Source: Hygrophila difformis
Taxonomy: Eukaryota; Streptophyta; Magnoliopsida; Lamiales; Acanthaceae
Assembly (NCBI GenBank): GCA_030278955.1
Contig: JAOANR010000002.1
Coordinates: 22,430,057 to 22,494,056 of the forward strand
Direction: 5' to 3'
Length of the DNA: 64,000 nt
Made by a program: the position numbers and the translations under genes. How positions within the stretch are numbered: the stretch's first letter is position 1; every line of letters begins with the position of its first letter. The notes below the pieces were generated by a model. That model did no database searches. It had not been told where the DNA came from and saw only the letters and a program-made list of their open reading frames with translations. Shown one piece after another: positions 55,636 to 64,000 of the stretch.

Positions 55636-55939
55636 TAAGAGAAGAGTATTTGGGAAGATGGGTTGTTAGTTTGAAAGATCTCAGTACATCTTGGGAAGAG
55701 AAATCGTAGTTGGGAAGATGGATTGTTAGTAAATACATGGCGGCTGAGTAAATGCACGGAGAGAGGCCGAGTTTGGATTTCTTTTCAATTTTTCATTTTT
55801 TTTTTGTTTAATTGAAATGGCATTTTGGTAAATTAATTGATGTGTGTGAAAGAATGGAAGTTTTGTTGAATTGTGAGAGAGGGAGAGTTGGAGGGAAAGT
55901 GTGTGTGTATTTGAGGTTGTTGTTATTATACAGTATATA
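55636..55939. other. Short unassigned interval
   Basis: G-rich on the plus strand with GTTGGGAAGATGG twice (55653, 55710), then GAGAGAGGGAGAGTT. No frame with recognisable motifs. Confidence 0.35.
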
Positions 55940-58100
55940 CAAGTACACCCGCCCGCACGATGCGCGTGGATGTAAGATAAATTCGATGGAATCAATAATA
56001 TTATTAACTCCTACAATAAAGTTATAATTTATATCTTAATATTATCAACGAAAAGTTTGATAGTTTTGATATTTATTTGTCTAAACACAACATTATGCAT
56101 GGATTTATCCTCACAACGACTATTATTTCTACAAAATAAAAATTAAAATCGGACCTTCTTATTACACACAACACAATTTAATACAATTTTATTTCTTATT
56201 TCAATTCTATAAAAATTTAAATGAAATATGCGGCATTGATCCTATATCAATTCTATAAAAATTTAAATGAAATATGCGGCATTGATCCTATAACTAATAA
56301 AAATAGTATATATTGAATATTCAATCTTTAATATTAAATAATATTATGTATACATCATGATTCTGAAAATATATGTGAAGGTTTACTCAAATAGATCAAT
56401 TATTGAAGGAAATATTTATATTATATTTAATGTAAAAATAAATTAATTTTGAAAATAAATAATTTGCATATACATTAAAAAATAAAATAAAAATAATTTT
56501 GTAAATAAAAATTTTTCCGGTTAATTTATGTACTGCCAGTCAATACTTCACTTCCCATGACATGTTTTCCCATTCATGTCGGAACCAATGTAATGTCAGT
56601 TAATACTTTTACCCTCCAAGATATTTTTTCACACTGTTGTCGGAATCAATGTATTGTTAGTTAATACTTCACCCCCGGGATTTTTTTCACATTTTTGTCG
56701 GAACCAACGTACTGCTAGTCAATGCTTCACCTTCCGGGACATTTTCTTTTCATTTTTTCGCGAGTCAATACTTCACCCTTCAACACTTTATCATTAGATA
56801 TGTATTGCCAACACTTTTCCACATACCACCAGGAGAAGTTATGGAACTCTACAGCAGAATAGAAACAAAGGGAATTCTCAAAATAGATGCAAAGGCCCAA
56901 CGATATCTCATATAACACAATTGACCATTTACCTTAACGCCTTATTACACATGATGCAGCATATATAACTGCCCGTGTCTAAAAATTTAATCCATCAGGA
57001 ACACTCCAACACGCTTTACAGATTGACATTGCCTTTTCTTGATAGTCCTAACATTGAAAATAATTAGTGGACACTGACGTCTTGAAAATTTAAACGGTAT
57101 TCTAGATTAGATGAGGTCAAACTCATTCGTGGAATAAGCACACTATCTCAACTGCTTTCGCAGTGAATTCTTCACCCCAGGACATTTTTTCCATTCTCGT
57201 CGGAGCCAATCTACTGTCAGACGATACTTCAACCCCCCCAGGACATTTTTTCCCATTCTTGTCGGATTCAATGTACTGCGAGTCAATACTTCACCCTCCA
57301 GGATATTTTTTTTCTCACTCTTGTCGGAACCAATATACTGTCAGTCAATGCTTCACCTTCCAGGACATTTTTTTCAATTTTTTCGTGAGTCAATACTTCA
57401 CCCTCCATCAGTCTATCATTAGACATTTACTGCCAACAATTTTCCAAAGATCACCAGGAGAAGTTATGAAACACGAAATCATAATAGAAACAAACGAATT
57501 TCTGAAAATAGATGCATAGGCTCAATGATATTTCATATAACACAATTCACCATTTACCCTAATGCTTTATTAAATGTGATGCAGCAATATATAACTGGCA
57601 TTGTCTAAAAACTGGGTCCTTTAGGAACAACCCAACATGCTTTAGAGATTTACATTGGCTCTGATTGATAGTCACAGCATAGCAAACAATTAATGGAAAC
57701 TGACATCTTGAAAATTTAAACGGTATTCTATGATCAGATGAGGTCAAACTCATTCGTGGAATAAACACTCTATCACCACTGCTTCCGTGAGTCAATACTT
57801 CAGCCCATGACATGTTTTCTCATTCTTATCGGAAGCAATATGCTGCCAGTCAATATACCACCCAGATCATATTTTCTCATTTTTGCCGGAACCAATCTGC
57901 TGCAGTCAATACTTCACCCTCCAGAACATTTTTTCCCCTCTTCTGGAAACCAATGTACTGTCAATACTTCATCTTACAGGATATTTTTTCCACTTTTGAA
58001 GCTCAATTTCATTCACCAATTAATCAAAATGATATGACCAAATTGCATTGATAAGAAGGTTGCCAGTCGAACACCCCTATCTCATTATCGGAGGAAATGC
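55940..58100 (-). mobile_element. Helitron-like element copy 2 with minisatellites
   Basis: The first 600 bases match 36781-37400 closely (ACACCCGCCCGC, GATGCGC, ATTCGATGGAATCAAT and so on). On the minus strand the terminus is TACTTG followed by T, a variant of CTAG. Minisatellite blocks lie at 56530-56780, 57164-57400 and 57787-57990, separated by a spacer that recurs about every 620 bases. A 60-base duplication (AAAATTTAAATGAAATATGC) occurs at 56211-56290. The right end is undefined; LINE sequence is evident by about 58283. Confidence 0.5.
56530..57990. repeat. Higher-order minisatellite arrays of copy 2
   Basis: Same about 60-bp unit (GTCAATACTTCACCCTCCAG, then TTTTTTCCCATTCTTGTCGG) as in copy 1. 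The second and third blocks begin about 623 bases apart, each preceded by the same spacer. Confidence 0.75.
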
Positions 58101-58282
58101 CCATTTCATGAAAAAAGCTTCACTGTCCGCTCTCATCCTCGAGCAAGACAGTCAGCATCGACATTTCCCTCCCGAAAAACATGATCAAAGAAGCAAACCT
58201 GAAAGTGCCCCTAAATAGTTATGTCCCAATGATTGAACACAATGTAATGATTAAAAATATTTTTTGCATGCTAAATTGAACT

Positions 58283-60538
58283 GTACGATGTAGCAAGGCA
58301 ATAAATCGAAACCCGCTCTCGCCATACCTATTTGTATCGGTAGCTGACATACTAAATCGAATGTTGGTGAAGGCGACAGAATTGGATGTGTACAAGGGTC
58401 TTAAATCTGGTACAACAGGCCAGATCATCTCCAATATACAATATGCGGACGACACAATTTTATTTTTTGAAGGCGAAATTCAGCAAGTGGTATTGATTAA
58501 CAGGATTTGGAAGCGCCTAACATTAACTACACGCCTTCGGATAAATTATGGGAAAAGCAACATTTATGGAATTAATTGTTCAGAAGAGATGTTGAGTGAA
58601 GCAGCCTCAGTCCCTGGATATGGGGTGGGTTGTTGGCCAATGAATTATTTTGGAATACCAATTGGTGGTCGAATTAATAGGGCTACAATCTGGGAGCCCG
58701 TTATTGAGAAGGTGGAAGAGAGATTGGCGGGATGGAAGGGTAGACTATTAACTCAGGCAGGAAGGCTTTGTCTAATCAAGTCGGTATTGAGCACACTGCC
58801 GGTATATTTCTTATCCATATTTAAGATTCCAAAATCAGTGGCGGACAAATTGGAGAAGCTTAAAAGAAGGTTTTTTTGGAATGAATTGGATGGGGTAAAG
58901 AAACTACACACAACAAATTGGGAGAAGATTTGTTTGCATAGTGATGATGGTGGGCTGAATGTACGGAATGTCCAGGATTTCAATGTTGCGCTACTTCTTA
59001 AATAGAAATGGAGGTTTGGCAATGAAAATTCATTATGGAAAGAGGTGATAGACACTAAGTATTATGGTAGAACCTCCCCTTTGATGCCGGAGATAAGAAG
59101 TGGTAGATTGTTATGGGAAAGATTTGTAATGCTTGGGAGGGCTTGAAGCTGGAATATAATGGATGCCTTACTCGGTTTTGGCTCGATATATGGGTGGAGG
59201 AAGGTCGGACATTCAAAGTGTTATTTCCTCGACTCTTTGCACTGGCAACAAATAAAAATGGTAAAATTGCAGAATTTGGAAATTGGAATGGTTTCATATG
59301 GGAGTGGTGTATCCAATGGCGCAGATCATTATTCGACTAGGAGGTCGCTGTATGGAATGACCTGATGTTCATTCTTGATAGGCAACGAATAAATCGGTTT
59401 AGGGTGGATCGGGCTATATGGTCAAGAGACGTAAATGGCCAATTCTCGAGTCGAACACGCTGGAACCGAGCTGAAGGAGAAGAGGCTGAAAGGAAAAGGT
59501 GGATTTGGAAGAGCCTTTCCAAATAATTGATGTCCCATGAAGGTAAAATTGTTAGTGTGGAGAATAATGCAGGGTGCCATTCCAGTGAGGGAAGTACTGG
59601 TTAACATAAACTATCTCCAGATTACAAATGCTCAATGCCCACTTTGTGGAGGTGAGATCGAATCAGTCAATCATTTATTTTGCAAGTGCAATGTCGTAAG
59701 TAAGCTATGGTACAAAGGGGTAGCTTGGTTTGATATTAAATGAGTGTCACTTGGTATGATTGAAAATTTAGTGGCATGGTGGTTTGGCTCTAATCGAAAA
59801 AAGGGAAGTCGGGAAGCTTGGATGTTGACAGGTTTAGCAATATTCTGGACTGTATGGAAGATGCATAATGAGATGATTCTTAAAGGGAGAATGCTAGACG
59901 TTGGTCTAATGGAGGAGGAGATCAAGTTGAGGGTATGTACATGGTGGAGAGCTGAATGGCAGAGAGGTGATATCAACCAGGCCTGCTTGGAAATGAACTT
60001 CCTTGAGGTACTAATTTTAACACACAATTTGAAATCCATGGCTGCTAGTGCTAGACGCGGACTGGTGTGAGTACGTCTGAACACCGGGTGGTGGAAAATC
60101 AACACAGATGGATCCTCATTGGATAATCCTGGGTCGGCAAGAGTTGGAGGAGTTATTAGAGACGGTACAGGGAAGGTGATTTTCATCCTCTCGGACCACA
60201 TCGGTTGCACAAATTCCACCGAGGCTGAAATGACCACGATTAAATGTGTTTGCAAAGCCATTATTAGAGATCAGCGCTTCCCTCTCCATAAAATGATATT
60301 TGGATGTGATTCTTACAATATAGTGGCTTGGCTTAAAAATCCGGAATCCATTCCTTGGTGTTTACATAAGCTGTTGGCACCTATAATGGTGGTGATGCAC
60401 TTTGCAGGCGAAGTCAGAATTCACCACGTAATGAGGGAACGTAACGATATCGCAGACCATTGGGCAAAACATGGTGCAATGGGTGAAGGTCGAGTTGAGG
60501 AGTGGTATCAAAACACAACAGGTACTGAATATATTTAA
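58283..60538 (+). pseudogene. LINE copy 3 ORF2, C-terminal half: reverse transcriptase, zinc finger, RNase H
   Basis: The match starts at about NPLSPYLFVSVAD (58300) and continues IQYADDTILFFEG (catalytic YADD), GVGCWPMNYFGIPIGGR, QAGRLCLIKSVLSTLPVYFLS and KRRFFWNELDG, with a stop at 59003-59005. Scattered frames follow: FWLDIWVEEGRTFKVL (59113-59340), WRIMQGAIPVREVL with the zinc-binding CPLCGGEIESVNHLFCKC (59537-59743), and RNase H (60100-60538) with NTDGS, TEAEMT, GCDSYN and RERNDIADHWAK. It is the same family as copies 1 and 2. Endonuclease and the first RT half are missing, next to the Helitron-like element. Confidence 0.8.
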
Positions 60539-60708
60539 TACGTTGAGAAATGGAGGCTATTGACTAGGTTGTTATAAATTACTGTTGTGCTCATGTGGTA
60601 GCGTTGGATTGTAAGATGAATGTAAACATGTAATCTGTTCGGCTCCAAGTTTTTCATGGAATAAAAGGTATCTTTCCACAATAGCTTAAAGATAAAAAAA
60701 AAAAAAAG
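60539..60708 (+). other. LINE copy 3 3' UTR and poly-A tail
   Basis: A short 3' UTR ends with GGAATAAAAGGTATC and an A-rich tail (60694-60707). The next sequence belongs to the LTR of element E, so this LINE apparently landed in that LTR. Confidence 0.65.
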
Positions 60709-62063
60709 TGCGACTAGAGTTGGTTTATCTAAATTTCTAAAATTAAAATTAATTAAAATAAAGCAATAAAAAGTTCCAATGAATGAACAAAAGAGAGAGT
60801 GGATTATATTGATACACTAGATGATGAATGAGGATCCCTAGATCTTTGAATTGTTGACAAACTTGCAATTGCATATAAAAATCCAATTTTTAATTAATTA
60901 ATATGCCTACTTATAGTTATTACAATTTAGAAACCTCTCAGTTTTAAAGACATGCAACTCCTCCGGCTTGTGATTATCCTAAGTTTGGTTCTAACAATTT
61001 TGGCTCTATTTTTCAAGTTACCAACTTTAGAATTAATTTGTTCAATTATCTTTGTTCAAGTATTTTTCAACCACTTAAATAATATAAAGCCCTAGTTCAG
61101 ATATCCTCTCGGTCTCTCCAAACACACAAAAGAATTGAACAAATCAACATATAATTAAAGAAATTCATATTAACAATTGCAAAACTCAACAATGTCAAGA
61201 TCTAGGTTTCCCCAAACGATGGGTTTAGCCTAGCATAATATCACAAGAACACAAAAGAGTAATAAAAAAAACTGTCTGTGACACGATTGGTGAAGAAAGT
61301 CTGGTGTAGATCTCCACTGGATTGTCTTCGACTTGCTCTTCTCTTTGCCCGATGGATGGAAAAGTATGGAACTATGGAAGATGATTTTCTGGAATTATTG
61401 AATGATTCGGAACTTTTCAATTGGCTTGAAGTGGTGTTATTTATAGACCGGTTTCCATAACATATGAATCAGCCAGAAGATTTACGCGATATCCCAATAT
61501 TCAGAAAGATTTAGGGCGCGCCTTTTGTCCGGATGATGAATGAAAAAGATATGGAGATTAAGATATTTAGAACAATGATGAAATTCTGGGCGTTTTGACA
61601 GGTGGAACTCCCAAATTGACCTAGAAACGTGCTATTTATGGCCCAAAACACGAAACCCTAGATGAAACGCATGTGCAGGGGCCGCGTGGTGGGCGCGCGG
61701 TATGCGCGCGGTTTTGCTCCGCACTGTGTTGTGGGCACGCGGTGCCTCTCCTTCGCGCGCTGGTCGCGCGGTCGGCGCACATTCTGGACTGTTTTCACCA
61801 TTTTTCTTCCGTTTTTCGAGTTTTAGAGCTCCAATTGACTTCTTCTTGGTCCCTTTGACCCTTGGCTTGCTAAAAACACCTAAAAATATACACTCTCAAC
61901 ACAAAATACATAAAATGCATAGAATCATGAGATGAGATCATACTTTAACATTTTTATTCAAAAACATTGTTTTTAACAAATAACTCCACAATTTCCACCA
62001 ATTAAACCGTTAACTCATTATTTAAATACAAGTAAATGTCGCACTTTGTGCAAGACATCAACA
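60709..62063 (-). repeat. 3' LTR of element E (outer end truncated by LINE copy 3)
   Basis: On the minus strand it begins TGTTGATGTCTTGC. A TATA-like GTATATTTTTAG is at about 61881-61892, followed by a GC-rich island at 61680-61790. The outer end is not seen because LINE copy 3 adjoins at 60708. An alternative end at the TGATG at 60822 is possible but less likely. The small frames inside (for example 61278-61460) show no known domain. Confidence 0.55.
61680..61790 (-). repeat. GC-rich self-complementary island in element E LTR
   Basis: GCCGCGTGGTGGGCGCGCGG, then TGCGCGCGG and CGCGCTGGTCGCGCGG blocks resemble the islands of elements A and C in composition, motif and position downstream of a TATA-like box. 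Confidence 0.6.
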
Positions 62064-64000
62064 TCCTCATACTAAGTCTTGTTCGTCCCCGAACAAGGTA
62101 GAACTAAGACTTAGTAATATCCAACACACATAATAACCACCAAATTGTCTAAAAGCCAAACTACAACCATTCACAAGCTCAAGGAAATCTCAAAACCAAG
62201 TTCTTATTCGTCCACTCAACACTAACACTTCCACTTAGCTCAACCCTCACCAAGATCGCACAAGGAAATATATGTATAAGTGTATTAAGTGCTCTCATAA
62301 TAAATGGGTAAGAATCACTCAATACCAAGGCAATGTAAATATCACTATAAATTTGTAACACAATCACATAATCAGCACAATTATAATTTATCACGATGAA
62401 TCAATAGGTCTTTAAAATGGTTGTAACGGGGCTAGGGGTCATGAGGTAGAAAAATATGGATAAAGTAGGCTAATAAAAGTGGAACAAGTTTTTCAATTTC
62501 TAATACTTCTCCAAAAATAATCTCACACCCAAATATAACAAATATGATGCCCCATAACATTGCATCAATCTCTCAAGTCTTAACCCAAATAAAAGAATGT
62601 AGTAGTAAAGAAATTGCTATTTTTTTCTTTTTTTTTCTCTTTCTCTTTTTCTTTTTTTTTTTTCTGTGGCTTTACATAGCTTTACAGTTTTATTTAGAGG
62701 AATTCCAATATCCGAATATTGCATACGAAACTTCAACTCTTCTTGTTCTTGAATTAAAGTATAAACTCTTTGTCAGCGGAACAACTGTGCAAGCTACATA
62801 AATCCATTTTTTTTCTTCTTTCTTTTTTTGAATAGCAAAAATTTATGCACTATACTACTTTATAAGAAATTTTTTCTCTTCTTTCACATAATTTTTCTTC
62901 TCCAAGGCTTCCCCCAAACATATGTCAAATATCCCACTTATGAAAGAACTCACTTGTTCCACGGGTTTAAATTCTGAAGGCCTTATAAAAATGCATCGCT
63001 AGTGGAAAAAAAATATAGTGGGTTATCAAACAAAATAGGCTAATAGGCTGAAAGGGGCTTCCCTAAAGATAAATATGTCAAAGGTAGGAAGTGTTTAGGC
63101 CATGGGCTTTTAGGTGTCTATATCATATTCCTCATCAAAATCCCAGATAGTAATCACATGCATTATAATCACAAATATATAGTTCCAAAAGCATGTCCGG
63201 TTCACACAATCAAGAAAAAATAAGGCCAATAATCTTACACAAGGGCTTTGTGGTTGAACCTTATTGTTATGCAATATGAGGGGACTCATTCAAACTCCAT
63301 TAATCAATCTACTCTAACAAGTTCTTAGTCAAGTTCAACCCCTAGACAAAAATATAACTACTAGTCGTGACGTTCAGTGAGCAAGTATCATGAAATTCGG
63401 GTGTCCCCCATCCTTACACTAAAGATTGACATTGTCCTCAATGTTTAAACAAGAAACTAAGGCATAGACCAATCCAGTGATACTACCTAACCGACATGAC
63501 ACGACACGACACAAAAAAGGTAGGCATGGATTATATGTCATGTCAAAGCATAAAGATCTAGAATATCATATTATATAACCCAGGCCTAAAAAGAAGAAAT
63601 AAAAGACTCGAATAAAGATAATAATAATAATAATACATTCAAAATGGGTATCACTGATTGGGCGGTGAAAATTTGGGCCATGAATCCATTCCAATCCTTC
63701 AAGTCATTGCTTTTCCAAGCCATTTGTCTAGACTAAGGCGATCACTGGAACCAATTGAGTCAAAACTATTAACAAAACTAACAGAATAAACTAATAACTA
63801 AAAATTGAAAAACACTTGGGTTGCCTCCCGGAAGCACTGCATTTAACGTCGACAGCCAGACATAATTTTCAAGCTAGTGGTCATTCAACATTTTGAGGTA
63901 TTACTCCACCACCAGCTTCATTACCATATCATCCTTGGGGGATTTCAATATTATTATTCTATTGTCTATCAATTTTGAGATTCAATTTCTTTCTTGCTCT
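62064..64000 (-). other. 3' noncoding region of element E
   Basis: About 1.9 kb without a supported frame on either strand. Contents are the polypurine region (62064-62099), a T-run tract on the plus strand (62610-62670), an ACGAC microsatellite-like stretch (63495-63512) and the post-pol block at 63818-63836. The last 160 bases may approach the pol end but show no recognisable motif. Confidence 0.5.

Larger units (their letters stand above)
60709..64000 (-). mobile_element. Element E: Athila/Tat-like retrotransposon, 3' end
   Basis: Minus-oriented. The LTR occupies 60709-62063 (inner edge TGTTGATG on the minus strand). The polypurine-type block with GGGGACGAACAAG is at 62064-62099, a purine-rich strand stretch at 62610-62670, and the conserved GGGAGGCAACCCAAG block that typically follows pol in this group at 63818-63836. 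Its arrangement mirrors the 3' end of element D. Pol itself lies to the right of the window. Confidence 0.65.

Noticed and set aside
55726..55995. Minus-strand frame next to Helitron copy 2
   Set aside because: Low-complexity Ser/Thr/His composition and it crosses the Helitron boundary, so it is not a coherent gene.
60822..60826. TGATG as outer end of the element E LTR
   Set aside because: The sequence between 60709 and 60822 still resembles LTR U5 sequence, so the end more likely lies beyond the LINE insertion.
61278..61460. Small gene in the element E LTR
   Set aside because: Short frame without motif, antisense to the LTR and without a paralogue in this window.

Overview
The window is a gene-poor, AT-rich stretch of a flowering-plant nuclear genome, probably a eudicot; I cannot name the species. 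Nearly every long reading frame belongs to a transposable element: plant Ty3/gypsy retrotransposons of the Tekay chromovirus and Athila/Tat types, L1-type LINEs with plant RNase H, a CACTA remnant, Helitron-like arrays, and hAT and Tourist-like miniature elements. Only one stretch (about 51.3-53.9 kb, minus strand) looks like host exons. I saw no rRNA, tRNA or CRISPR.

Layout. Element A (1-7997, +) is the 3' three quarters of a Tekay chromovirus: an upstream acidic ORF, gag-pol with one frameshift, chromodomain, and 3' LTR. It sits inside a fragment of a related LTR, element B (7998-8208), and B sits in the reverse transcriptase region of an Athila-like element D (8209-30739, +). D has a decayed pol, then two copies of an accessory cassette (GC-rich hairpin array, leader, ORF of the plant-transposon-protein/Athila ORF1 type), then its 3' LTR (28832-30739). 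Element C (14283-24556, minus) is a complete non-autonomous chromovirus derivative with two 2.77-kb LTRs. It interrupts the first cassette ORF of D with a near-perfect 5-bp target duplication. C has lost gag to RT, keeps an integrase-chromodomain stub, and carries, antisense to itself, a leader-intron-ORF unit of the same protein type as the D cassettes. D in turn lies in the ORF1 of an L1 LINE.

30.7-36.8 kb holds two decayed copies of one LINE family, the second split by a CACTA remnant and then cut by a Helitron-like end. 36.8-39.5 kb and 55.9-58.1 kb are two copies of a Helitron-like element built of about 60-bp minisatellites in a higher-order pattern. 41.4-47.1 kb is a nearly full-length L1 LINE bounded by a 15-bp target duplication, with two nonsense codons and one frameshift in ORF2. 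49.7-50.2 kb is a Tourist-like MITE flanked by TAA. 53.99-55.64 kb is another Tourist-like element with a perfectly bounded hAT element inside it. 58.3-60.7 kb is a third copy of the first LINE family. 60.7-64.0 kb is the LTR and 3' end of a second Athila/Tat-like element (E, minus).

The main unexplained structure is RNA-like. LTRs and accessory cassettes of several otherwise different elements carry GC-rich, self-complementary islands a short way downstream of a candidate TATA box. Two of these families contain tandem arrays of short stem-loops whose loops are conserved while the stem bases change in a pairing-preserving way.
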